Of a stretch of 23,584 bases of DNA, positions 11,101 through 17,261 are shown piece by piece. The DNA comes from JANYGM01 sp043764015 (lineage in GTDB: Bacteria > Bacteroidota > Bacteroidia > Cytophagales > Thermonemataceae), in contig JAYUKY010000136.1 in the NCBI GenBank assembly GCA_043764015.1, positions 1 to 23,584 on the forward strand, read 5' to 3'. The translations under genes and the position numbers were made by a program. Position 1 is the first letter of the stretch; the number at the start of each line of letters is the position of its first letter. Under the pieces are notes generated by a model. That model was not told where the DNA came from, did no database searches, and saw nothing but the letters and a program-made list of their open reading frames with translations.

Positions 11101-12836
11101 TCACGCTCTCCTATCACACGTATACGAGCGTCTGCCCCAAATCCACTACCTGCATCTCCTACGAAATTAACTACCAAATCCATCTCCAATGCAATGCCAT
11201 TGGTATAATTCACAAAACCAATATTTTCTAAAGAAGCAGGGAAACCACTTACTTTTATTTGTTTGACTGTTACGTCAGAGCCAAAAGATAGGTTACCTAC
11301 TGAAATATATGGAGCTTGCGTACTAAGAACTAATTGCTGAAAACCCATCTCAGCAAGTTTGAACTTGTTTTTTTCCGAATTACCAGAAGACATACTTGCA
11401 TTGATAGTCATCTTACCATTAAGTGTTGCTCTAGGTCTAAATTCATCATTCACTACACGCACTTCAAGACTTGAACCACTAAATATTTCTACTTGGCCTG
11501 CTTTCCAAATAGGAAAAGTCATATCAGAACGAGTAACTACTGAAAATTGGTAATCATTATTTTGTGGGTCAATTAAACAACTATAACGTAAAGACTCATT
11601 TTCTCCTGCAATAGGAAGGACTAAATCACCTCTAAAGCCTGCATTTACTAATTGGTTTTTAACTACTGTAATACCTATGGAATCAAGAGAGTATGACCAC
11701 TTTTTCATCTCTCCCTCTGCCAAACTAATAACATTACGAGCCACTAATTTGCCACTAAAACCAACTTTATCAATAATAATATCATCTAAAAACAGTTTAA
11801 GTCGCCCACCAGATGCTACTGTGGTAGTACCATTAGCATTTTTCTTTTTGAAATGTCTTGGCAAACGCACTTCCGCAGATTTCAGGTAAAAACCCTCCCA
11901 AAGCATTAGATTTGATGCTTCTTCACTAGAAAAATAGTTTGCAGGAAAAACCATAGAAGCAGGATTTTGAGTTTCACTAAAATCAAAAGTAGCCTGCTTA
12001 ACTTTAAAACCAACCCCTTTAAGTTTTCTTAGCTGAAAATCATCTTCAAAATTAACAGTTGCAATAAGTTCACTCCAATCTTCCACCTGCGCACTGAAAG
12101 TTCCTTTTACCCTTTTAGTACTATCAATATCTCCATTCACATTTTCTACAAGTAATAAATCTCTAGAAAAAACCATTTCAGCTTGTACTGCCAGCCTCTT
12201 AAAGCCACCACAATCCCACTCTGCATAAGTTTTATTGGAACCACCTTTAAATGTTATTTGTGTGGTGCCATTTTGAGGATTACCACCAAGGTTAAAAGTA
12301 TAATCAGTAACTAATTCCAGTTTGGCATTACCCGTAAAACCTCCATCTTTATTGATGCGAATATCACTTGCCACAAAGTATAGCTCTGAATCATCTTTAG
12401 GATTTTTCACAATCATATAAGCAACTAAATAAGCATAATTAGGTGTGAAAACTATGCTATCTATACCAATAGTATAATCAGTATTGCCTATCTTTTTACT
12501 GATACCCATAGGTAATTTAGCTATCTGATGCACATTCATAATACTTGTATATGCCTGACTATTCTTAATTTCTGTCATTACTGCTCTTGCACGTTGGATT
12601 TGTTTGCGTGCCTTTGTAGTGATACGATTAGAATCAGTTAGTGTAGATACCAGAATATCATTGTTGAAGTCATACTTGTTAAAAGCCTGTTCTATACTCT
12701 CAAAACTACGCTCTTGACCCAATAAATAACTTTTTTGAACTTTTTTTGCTACTTTGGTAGTATCCTCTGCATAACAGATATGTGTAATCACTAAAAAAAA
12801 TAATAATATTAGTTGTGGTAGTATATATTTTTTCAT
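8166..12836 (-). CDS. Giant exported beta-rich protein of unknown function
   Basis: A 1556-aa protein starting at ATG 12836, chosen because it gives a clean signal peptide (MKKYILPQLILLFFLVITHICYA). The frame is open 39 codons further upstream to 12953, but that extension would bury the signal peptide. I do not recognise a named family. Most of the protein looks like long beta strands with repeated segments such as LFLDDIIIDKVGFSGKLV and VEVDRIHIEIEQGSFSLEGD, somewhat like AsmA/TamB-type or large surface scaffolds. A Lys/Ala-rich, probably helical segment lies near residues 765-790, and Gly/Ala-rich patches (GGAYYH, GAGAGGLAGDV) lie in the middle. The C-terminal third has extracellular-domain-like beta segments but no T9SS tail. 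It is the first gene of the surface operon. A candidate promoter at 12986-12993 gives a leader of about 140 nt. Confidence 0.8.
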   Translation of the reverse strand: MKKYILPQLILLFFLVITHICYAEDTTKVAKKVQKSYLLGQERSFESIEQAFNKYDFNNDILVSTLTDSNRITTKARKQIQRARAVMTEIKNSQAYTSIMNVHQIAKLPMGISKKIGNTDYTIGIDSIVFTPNYAYLVAYMIVKNPKDDSELYFVASDIRINKDGGFTGNAKLELVTDYTFNLGGNPQNGTTQITFKGGSNKTYAEWDCGGFKRLAVQAEMVFSRDLLLVENVNGDIDSTKRVKGTFSAQVEDWSELIATVNFEDDFQLRKLKGVGFKVKQATFDFSETQNPASMVFPANYFSSEEASNLMLWEGFYLKSAEVRLPRHFKKKNANGTTTVASGGRLKLFLDDIIIDKVGFSGKLVARNVISLAEGEMKKWSYSLDSIGITVVKNQLVNAGFRGDLVLPIAGENESLRYSCLIDPQNNDYQFSVVTRSDMTFPIWKAGQVEIFSGSSLEVRVVNDEFRPRATLNGKMTINASMSSGNSEKNKFKLAEMGFQQLVLSTQAPYISVGNLSFGSDVTVKQIKVSGFPASLENIGFVNYTNGIALEMDLVVNFVGDAGSGFGADARIRVIGERDETTSKIAYKFKTIEVDRIHIEIEQGSFSLEGDLFFFKNDTIYGNGFQGNIEARFPAVEKIQVIVIFGNMLDNTRYWFADALVVLTNGITIAPGIEINGFGGGAYYHMKQAPKTAANENGLGVTPSGVAYVPDKNTGLGIRATMYVASSGSAQAFNGSVTLDISFFASGGLSRVILSGEASFLTPPLNIDLSKIKAKAAKTAAKAQQLEEAMGKVPGLSYDKNAVANINEAIHKLEEGNSKPGAVRATIVIDFDVAQKSLHCNLKLFVDVAGGLITGAGAGGLAGDVVLHFSPSKWYIHLGTTSQRMGMKLLGLAQTTAYLMAGDEIDAIPPPPAQVASILNEMDLSLGRNSGLIAQGKGFAMGMGLSVDTGDLTFLMFYGRFAAGLGFDMTLRNYGDGAVCEETNQKVGFDGWYAMGQVYAYVMGKIGVRVDLMFYKGDFEILSIAAAAILQAKLPNPTWMKGIVGGNFSILGGLVEGSCKFKFEIGKQCTIRGASLLSGIEVISQLTPAEGADKLDVFTSPQAVFNYEIDKNFNVNDPDLGIIRTFRVKLDKFEVSKSGVLVPGRLEWSADNKTAAYISHDILPGQSSLQVVCRIYFQEFVRGAWTNVVVSGVVVEEIKRANFNTDKAPDYIPLSNVVYSYPIMNQLYYHKGETNVSYIKLDRGQPDLFVLDNKWNQEIRLTNGTTKLTAGLTYNTTDKEVSFTMPANVQNGKLYRWEIMNTPAYDNDDVNANVSQVVNKTSVDSTNISIKTQKATGSLEQLQEKSIFTTNFASSSHSKFIDKFNAINRSSGWSWPIMAGIHEIGVNISGAELFDNAEILGNASKQVKPLVQLEAQYTTYWHTSMLQPTIYAGLSSGLQITHRNPNILGAPPVRNVLIGQSKLDWQLTAADVDAGNIPLGSSNGVFVYKMAEASFGDFTALRNQVAMSGNTSSFAQQLLITPFPTMQSGNYPVFLRYSLPGRNIVTSQVQININRP

Positions 12837-12985
12837 ATATGCAAAGAGATATAGTTTAAATTGGAAGAATAAATAAGTTGTGGAGGCAGTATTTCTTGTC
12901 CTTTTGATAAAAAAGAACAAACAATAAGACAAAAAAAGGCAATACTTCACCATAACTTAAATATTATATGTTGATATTTCCCCTG

Positions 12986-12993
12986 CAAAATTA
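12986..12993 (-). promoter_or_regulatory. Candidate -7 element TAATTTTG for the surface operon
   Basis: On the minus strand 12993-12986 reads TAATTTTG, matching the Bacteroidota -7 consensus TAnnTTTG. I see no clear TTG -33 element. Transcription from here would run into the 1556-aa gene and its partners. Confidence 0.4.
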
Positions 12994-13098
12994 GCCATTT
13001 TTTGGTATTATTTCATTTTACAGAAAAATATTTTGTTAAACTTTGAACTTTTTTTAATAGTATAAAATTAACAAAACTTTTTTGTATCTCCAACAACC

Positions 13099-13131
13099 AT
13101 TGAGAATTCGCTGGGATCTATTGAGAATTCG
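13099..13131. repeat. Two direct repeats ATTGAGAATTCG, 21-bp period
   Basis: The 12-mer ATTGAGAATTCG occurs at 13099-13110 and 13120-13131. The 21-bp spacing (two helical turns) equals the spacing of the origin iterons at 15257 onward, although the sequence differs. It could be a small protein-binding array. Confidence 0.55.
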
Positions 13132-13263
13132 TAGCACTTTTTTCAAAAACAGGCATTTTCTCTTGAAATAATCCTATTTTTTATTTTGCACAAAACGGAA
13201 GTAATCAATAAAATAAAATTTTGTATTTTTATGAAACTATAAAATAATTTGAAAATAATTTCC

Positions 13264-13348
13264 TTGATTATCAAGTAGATGGCAAATTTGTGGAAATTTT
13301 TTTTTTTAATAGTCATTTAATATTATTTTATAAAATATTGATAATCAA
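13264..13348. repeat. Pair of TTGATWATCAA palindromes
   Basis: TTGATTATCAA (13264-13274) and TTGATAATCAA (13338-13348) are the same palindrome with opposite centre base. Their centres are 74 bp apart, about seven helical turns. They precede the 77-aa ORF and look like operator sites for a dimeric regulator that could loop the DNA. Confidence 0.4.
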
Positions 13349-13462
13349 TTAGTTGAATTAATTTTAAGTTTACATACATTTAAAAATAAACATATTTTAG
13401 GATAAAAGGAAGAGAAGGAGACTATTTACTAGAGAGAGATAAAAACAGTCTCGTAAATAAAA

Positions 13463-13696
13463 ATGAAAAAAAAATATTTAAGTAAATTAAATACGTATAA
13501 AAGGGCTGCTTTAATCATCCGTCTCCAAAAATTAATAAATAAAAAATATTTAAGTAAATTAAATGGGCGTAAAAAGATTAGGTTAATCATCAATCAACCT
13601 CAATTAGTTGATAAACTCAATTTAAGTAAATTAAAATCAAAACATATTAAATCAATTATTGATTGGATATTGATTATTTATGAGATATTTAAGTAA
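13463..13696 (+). CDS. Small basic protein of three 24-aa repeats (hypothetical)
   Basis: A 77-aa ORF, very rich in Lys, Leu and Ile. It consists of three degenerate 24-aa units (72-nt period): KKYLSKLNTYKRAALIIRL..., KKYLSKLNGRKKIRLIIN... and KLNLSKLKSKHIKSIIDW.... At DNA level the core AAATATTTAAGTAAATTAAA is identical in units one and two. I know no family for it. The repeat suggests a short amphipathic helical protein that binds nucleic acid or membrane. A purine-rich AGAGAAGGAG lies about 45 bp upstream, palindromes lie further upstream, and a hairpin with a T-rich tail lies about 90 bp downstream, so a small transcription unit is plausible. In such AT-rich DNA a chance ORF made by a tandem duplication is also possible. 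Confidence 0.45.
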   Translation: MKKKYLSKLNTYKRAALIIRLQKLINKKYLSKLNGRKKIRLIINQPQLVDKLNLSKLKSKHIKSIIDWILIIYEIFK

Positions 13697-13783
13697 TTAT
13701 TGCCACACATCCACAATTATTTGATTGGTTTGACTTAGAAAAAATTTAGCACTTATGAGCAAATTTAACTAATTGTTATTAAA

Positions 13784-13832
13784 GAGAAACACCATGAACA
13801 CAAATAATAGTGTTTTTGGTGTTTTCTTTTCG
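13784..13832 (+). terminator. Hairpin with T-rich tail after the small repeat ORF
   Basis: AACACC at 13789-13794 pairs with GGTGTT near 13819-13824, and the inner AACAC pairs with GTGTT around an A/T loop. A TTCTTTTC tail follows. The shape fits an intrinsic terminator for plus-strand transcription coming from the 77-aa ORF. Confidence 0.55.
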
Positions 13833-13833
13833 T

Positions 13834-13851
13834 ATAAATGAGCATTTATAT
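13834..13851. repeat. 8-bp-arm dyad TATAAATG-AG-CATTTATA
   Basis: A perfect dyad with a 2-bp centre lies about 145 bp upstream of the resolvase gene. Serine resolvases bind dyads with a central 2-bp crossover at res site I, so this is a candidate part of a res site or an operator. No functional proof is visible. Confidence 0.35.
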
Positions 13852-13962
13852 AATCATAAAACTACTATATAAACTAATACATAATACGAAATAAAAATGA
13901 TACTATAAAGATAATTCTTTACCTTTATACGGAAAATATAGAAGAATAGAAAAATAAATGTA

Positions 13963-13991
13963 TTTTAATTCACAACTTTTAATTCACAACT
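13963..13991 (+). repeat. Tandem 14-bp repeat touching the resolvase start
   Basis: TTTTAATTCACAACT occurs at 13963-13977 and again at 13977-13991, three bases before the ATG at 13995. The duplication covers the place where a ribosome or repressor would bind, so it may affect expression of the resolvase. Confidence 0.6.
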
Positions 13992-13994
13992 CAA

Positions 13995-14618
13995 ATGAGC
14001 GTTTATGGATATATAAGGGTCAGCACCACAGAACAATCTGCGGAAAGTCAGAAAAATTTGATTTCTCGTTTTGTAGTGGAACGCAAAATGAGCATTGACA
14101 AATGGATAGAAGTAGAAATGTCTTCTAGGAAAACGGCTGATAAGCGCAAAATCACAGAATTACTCTCGCAAGTCATTGAAAATGATGTAGTTATTGTGTC
14201 AGAACTCTCACGACTTGGGCGTTCTATACAAGAAGTGCTACAAATTATCAAAAGCCTAATGGAAGACAAAAAGTGCCGCCTGATACTTGTAAAGCAGAAT
14301 ATGGACTTAAACCCGTTCAACGTGCTGGATATGAGTAATAAAATTTTGATTACTATTTTTTCTATGCTGGCGGAGCTGGAACGTGATTTTATCTCGTTTA
14401 GAACCAAAGAAGGACTAAACGCACTGAAAGCAAAAGGCGTAAAACTAGGAAAACCAGTTGGTTGCAAGCAAAAAACAATGTACGACAAAGACAAAACCCG
14501 CATTTTGGAACTTGCCAAAATGGGCGTACCAATAAACAAAATTTTAAACATACATCTCAACTACGGAAAATATTTGTCATTAAAGAGATTTATTAGCAAA
14601 AATATGACGATTTTATGA
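13995..14618 (+). CDS. Serine recombinase (resolvase/invertase family)
   Basis: A 207-aa protein, the normal length for a small resolvase. The N-terminal catalytic domain opens MSVYGYIRVSTTEQ, with the nucleophile Ser10 next to Arg8. The arginine-containing SELSRLGRS motif follows near residue 70-80, and the long E-helix region has LAELERDFISFRTKEGL. The C-terminal ~45 residues form a short HTH-like segment (ILELAKMGVPINKIL...), less typical than in Tn3 resolvase. It would bind dyad sites and exchange strands through a phosphoserine link, most likely to resolve plasmid multimers, since it lies beside a Rep_3/ParAB backbone. DNA inversion is the alternative. The dyad and 14-bp repeat upstream, and inverted repeats downstream, are candidate res sites. 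Confidence 0.9.
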   Translation: MSVYGYIRVSTTEQSAESQKNLISRFVVERKMSIDKWIEVEMSSRKTADKRKITELLSQVIENDVVIVSELSRLGRSIQEVLQIIKSLMEDKKCRLILVKQNMDLNPFNVLDMSNKILITIFSMLAELERDFISFRTKEGLNALKAKGVKLGKPVGCKQKTMYDKDKTRILELAKMGVPINKILNIHLNYGKYLSLKRFISKNMTIL

Positions 14619-14630
14619 AATAAAGTACAT

Positions 14631-14650
14631 CTATATATTTTCATATATAG
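14631..14650. repeat. Perfect hairpin downstream of the resolvase
   Basis: CTATATAT and ATATATAG pair perfectly around a TTTC loop, 12 bp after the resolvase stop. It may act as a weak terminator or as a recombinase site. It is only A/T-rich and has no T tail, so the role is uncertain. Confidence 0.45.
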
Positions 14651-14937
14651 AATTAGCAAAATACTTGCTTTAAATGCCCTCAAAGCAATAAAATAGGGAA
14701 TTTGAGCATTTGAGAAAATGGTTGAAGTCAAGCGGTTTTTAAACCGACATATAGTAGCCTTTTGAAAACCCGTCAAACCAAAAATGAAACCAAAATTTCT
14801 TTTTTTAGAAAAATTAAAAATTATAACGCTCAAAAACGCTCACCATTGCGTTAAAATTATCTCAACCACAAAATATATAATTAGCATATTATAATCTATT
14901 AGAGATGCCAAAAAATTGATTTTAAGCTATGTTATCT

Positions 14938-15024
14938 AGCTAAGTCTTCTTAGAAAAAACAAAACCAATGCAAAATCAAAAATCAAAAAATCAGTTTCAT
15001 TGCGTAATTAAGACTTAGTTAGCT
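14938..15024. repeat. Inverted repeat CTAAGTCTT ... AAGACTTAG
   Basis: CTAAGTCTT (14940-14948) and AAGACTTAG (15010-15018) are perfect inverted copies. With a 2-base insertion the match extends to AGCT on the outer side (14938 and 15024). The 61-bp spacer is A-rich. It could be a resolution site or a single-strand structure near the replication origin. Confidence 0.4.
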
Positions 15025-15256
15025 GATAATCAGATACTTTGATTTTCAAAGTGCGGGCTACTAAAACCAATCCCAAACCAAATCCAAAAAAATTTCGGGT
15101 TTTCGTTTTCGGGTTTGGAGCGAACTGGAAAATCCAAAAAAAATCAAAATTTTCCTCACTTTGAATTTTAAAGCACAAAATCCGTAAATCAAACTTTAAA
15201 AGAAAGAACACGTGATTTTTTTATTCTTTTTTGTATTGCTTATATAGTGTAAAACA

Positions 15257-15338
15257 GACAGATTCCGAGAAATCAACGACAGATTCCGAGAAAATGTGGA
15301 TAACTTAACGACAGATTCCGAGAAAATAACGACAGATG
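15257..15338 (+). other. Iteron replication origin (three and a half iterons)
   Basis: GACAGATTCCGAGAAA is repeated at 15257, 15278 and 15310, with a truncated fourth copy (GACAGAT) at 15331. The start-to-start distances are 21, 32 and 21 bp, that is two, three and two helical turns, so all copies face the same side of the DNA. The extra 11 bp between the second and third copies holds a perfect DnaA box. The Rep_3 initiator gene follows directly. This is the classic layout of an iteron plasmid origin, with Rep binding the iterons. Confidence 0.9.
15295..15303 (-). other. Perfect DnaA box between iterons 2 and 3
   Basis: TGTGGATAA is the exact complement of the consensus DnaA box TTATCCACA. 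It sits inside the iteron array of the origin, where host DnaA would cooperate with Rep to open the duplex. Confidence 0.85.
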
Positions 15339-15357
15339 TTTTATTTGTCGTTATTTT
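15323..15357. promoter_or_regulatory. Inverted-repeat operator of the rep gene
   Basis: AAAATAACGACA (15323-15334) and TGTCGTTATTTT (15346-15357) form a perfect 12-bp inverted repeat with an 11-bp centre. Each arm carries the AACGACA start of an iteron, and the repeat abuts the -7 element of the rep promoter. In iteron plasmids of this type a Rep dimer binds such a site to repress its own gene. That role is inferred here. Confidence 0.75.
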
Positions 15358-15361
15358 TTCT

Positions 15362-15369
15362 TACCTTTG
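15362..15369 (+). promoter_or_regulatory. -7 promoter element TACCTTTG of rep
   Basis: TACCTTTG matches the Bacteroidota -7 consensus TAnnTTTG. It overlaps the TTG codon at 15367 and therefore argues that translation of rep begins further on, at ATG 15418. The nearest upstream TTG (15345-15347) is only 14 bp away, so the -33 element is unclear. Confidence 0.65.
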
Positions 15370-15417
15370 AAAAAAATCTCAAAAAGCTGTTTTTATTCAA
15401 AAAAAAGTAACAAAATA

Positions 15418-16425
15418 ATGATTAATCCGCCCAACAACAATACCCAATTCGTGATTGCAACAGAAAACAATCAAATGGTAAAGCAATCCAATTTTTTAAT
15501 AAATGCCCGTTATGGAATGACTTTGCTGGAACGTAGAATTTATCTAAAAATGGTTTCTATGGTAAAGCCTGATGATGAGGACTTTAAGGATATAGTAATA
15601 GATGCTGCTGTTTTAATTGAAGAATTAGGGCTACAAAAGTCTTCTGCGTATGTAGAGTTTAGAAATGCCACAAAAAAACTGTTGCACTGTATTTGTGAAA
15701 TCAATGAGAATAAAAGACTTATACAAGTAGCACTAATCAGTAGTGCTACTTATATCAAAGGACAAGGTTTAATCATATTACATTTTGACCCCGCAATAAA
15801 GCCTTATCTACTAAATATTAAAAATCAGTTCACACTTTTTGATTTGGAGGAGGCTTTTAGTATAAAAAGTAATCATTCCTTACGTGTGTATGAATTATTA
15901 AAACAATATTCTTATACTGGGTTTCGTGTAATGAGTCTTGAAGATTTACGGTTCTCTTTAAACATCTCTGAAGAGCAATATCCTAGCTATTATGATTTTA
16001 AAAAACGAATTATCTTACAAGCACAAAAGGACTTAGAAAAGACACCTATGGCTTTCAAATTCAAAGAAATTAAATCAGGGAAACGAGTAACAAATATTGA
16101 ATTTACATTTACGCCTATTCCTGTTCTTGTCAAAAAAGAAAAAATGCCTAAGAAAGAACTAATAACAGAATTAAATCCTTCTAAGATAGATATTCCTTAT
16201 GTAGAAGTGGTGAGAGTTGCTCCAATAAATAGAGTAAGAGCTTATGATACACTTATGAGTTTAAACATAAGTGATTACCAGGCAAGGAAAGTGCTTGAAT
16301 ATGCAAATGATAAAGAAATTTTCAAGGTTGCTTATGATTTAAAAATACTTATTGCAGACCCAAAAATTAAAAATAAAGAAGCTTATGCTTATGGCGCACT
16401 TAAAAATAAATTTGGTATAGAATAA
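15418..16425 (+). CDS. Rep_3-family plasmid replication initiator
   Basis: A 335-aa protein starting at ATG 15418. The upstream in-frame TTG at 15367 lies inside the promoter and is rejected. It has the two winged-helix layout of Rep_3 initiators. The N-terminal domain has SNFLINARYGMTLLERRIYLKMV and a long beta-rich part ending in FDLEEAFSIKSNHSLRVYELLKQY. The second domain has SLEDLRFSLNI, then YYDFKKRIILQAQKDLEK and FKFKEIKSGKRVTNIEFTF. The protein would bind the iterons just upstream as a monomer to start replication, and the inverted repeat as a dimer to limit its own synthesis. The C-terminal ~90 residues form a low-similarity tail. parA follows 54 bp downstream, and a shared transcript is likely. 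Confidence 0.92.
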   Translation: MINPPNNNTQFVIATENNQMVKQSNFLINARYGMTLLERRIYLKMVSMVKPDDEDFKDIVIDAAVLIEELGLQKSSAYVEFRNATKKLLHCICEINENKRLIQVALISSATYIKGQGLIILHFDPAIKPYLLNIKNQFTLFDLEEAFSIKSNHSLRVYELLKQYSYTGFRVMSLEDLRFSLNISEEQYPSYYDFKKRIILQAQKDLEKTPMAFKFKEIKSGKRVTNIEFTFTPIPVLVKKEKMPKKELITELNPSKIDIPYVEVVRVAPINRVRAYDTLMSLNISDYQARKVLEYANDKEIFKVAYDLKILIADPKIKNKEAYAYGALKNKFGIE

Positions 16426-16479
16426 ACTGATAAATCTTTTTTCAATTTTTTTCAAATCAAAAAATATTAACAAATAAAT

Positions 16480-17259
16480 ATGAGAAATCCTATTAGAAAC
16501 ACAGTTATTTATGCCATTATCAATCACAAAGGCGGTGTTGGCAAGACTACCACAACACTTAATTTATCACGAGCATTGTCGCTTTTAGGTAATAATGTTC
16601 TAATGATAGACTTAGACCCACAAGCTAATCTTACACAATCAGTAGGACTTAATGAGCCTAGTAAAAATATTACTGGAACACTCTGTAAGAACGAAAAACT
16701 ACCAATTATAGAAATTTGTACAGATTTGTACCTTGTGCCTTCTGATTTGAGCCTTGCAACGGCTGAAATGTCGTTACAAGCAGAGCATCTGTTGGGTTAT
16801 ACCAAACTAAAAAAAGCACTAGATGAGGTTAAAGGTAAATATGATTTTATTTTTATAGACTGTCCTCCTTCACTCGGAATACTGCCTATCAATGCAATTA
16901 TTGCTGCTGATGAGGTAATAATAGTAACACAAGCAGAATATTTAGCTATTACGGGTACAAAAACAATATTAGAACTTTGTGAGAAATTAAAAGAAGCAAT
17001 GAATGATAAACTGCAAATAGCGGGTATTTTATTTACACAATTTGATAAAACTGTGGTCAGTAAAGGAATTATGGTTGCAATGAGAAACGAATATAAAGAA
17101 AAGGTTTTTACTGCCGTTATTCGTAGGAGCGTAGGTCTAAAAGAGGCAAGTGCCAAAAAAATAGATATTTTTACATACCAACACGAAAGTGCTGGGGCGA
17201 AAGATTATTTGGAGTTAGCGTGTGAAATTTTCAAAATCCCAAACATCAATATACCATAA
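16480..17259 (+). CDS. parA: ParA partition ATPase
   Basis: A 259-aa MinD/ParA-type ATPase without an N-terminal HTH extension, so it is close in size to Soj. The deviant Walker A motif NHKGGVGKTTTTLNLS has the signature Lys17 and the P-loop Lys22. Walker A' is MIDLDPQANLTQS (residues 42-53), and Walker B is FIFIDCPPSLG near residue 125. It would bind DNA non-specifically as an ATP dimer and move ParB-bound plasmid along the nucleoid. The stop is two bases from the parB start, so the two genes are translated from one message. Lacking the HTH, it probably does not act as the main repressor of the operon. Confidence 0.95.
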   Translation: MRNPIRNTVIYAIINHKGGVGKTTTTLNLSRALSLLGNNVLMIDLDPQANLTQSVGLNEPSKNITGTLCKNEKLPIIEICTDLYLVPSDLSLATAEMSLQAEHLLGYTKLKKALDEVKGKYDFIFIDCPPSLGILPINAIIAADEVIIVTQAEYLAITGTKTILELCEKLKEAMNDKLQIAGILFTQFDKTVVSKGIMVAMRNEYKEKVFTAVIRRSVGLKEASAKKIDIFTYQHESAGAKDYLELACEIFKIPNINIP

Positions 17260-17261
17260 CA

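Larger units (their letters stand above)
12994..13462. other. AT-rich intergenic region with repeats and palindromes
   Basis: No convincing gene is present. This stretch holds two copies of ATTGAGAATTCG (13099-13110 and 13120-13131, 21-bp period), two palindromes TTGATWATCAA (13264-13274 and 13338-13348), long A and T runs, and a 6-bp GAGACT/AGTCTC inverted repeat (13418-13423 with 13447-13452) just before the next small ORF. It probably marks the boundary between the surface locus and the plasmid-type backbone. Confidence 0.6.
14619..15256. other. Long non-coding stretch between resolvase and origin
   Basis: I see no convincing gene here. Two minus-strand ORFs (14561-14833 and 15008-15211) lack support. 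The region holds a CTATATAT-TTTC-ATATATAG hairpin (14631-14650), two AACGCTCA repeats at 10-bp period (14825-14842), an inverted repeat CTAAGTCTT/AAGACTTAG (14940-14948 and 15010-15018), and duplicated TTCGGGTTT motifs between CCAAACC and GGTTTGG arms (about 15070-15120). These are candidate recombination or accessory origin sites. Confidence 0.55.

Noticed and set aside
12837..12953. Upstream extension of the 1556-aa protein to ATG 12953
   Set aside because: It would put 39 unlikely residues before a textbook signal peptide that starts at the ATG at 12836.
14561..14833. 90-aa minus-strand ORF after the resolvase
   Set aside because: It overlaps the resolvase end on the other strand, has no recognisable domain and has the composition of translated AT-rich non-coding DNA.
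15008..15211. 67-aa minus-strand ORF upstream of the origin
   Set aside because: Phe/Lys-rich with no motif, and it lies over the repeat-bearing origin-proximal DNA.
15367..15417. TTG start of the Rep protein at 15367
   Set aside because: The TTG is part of the -7 promoter element TACCTTTG, so it would not be on the transcript. ATG 15418 is used instead.
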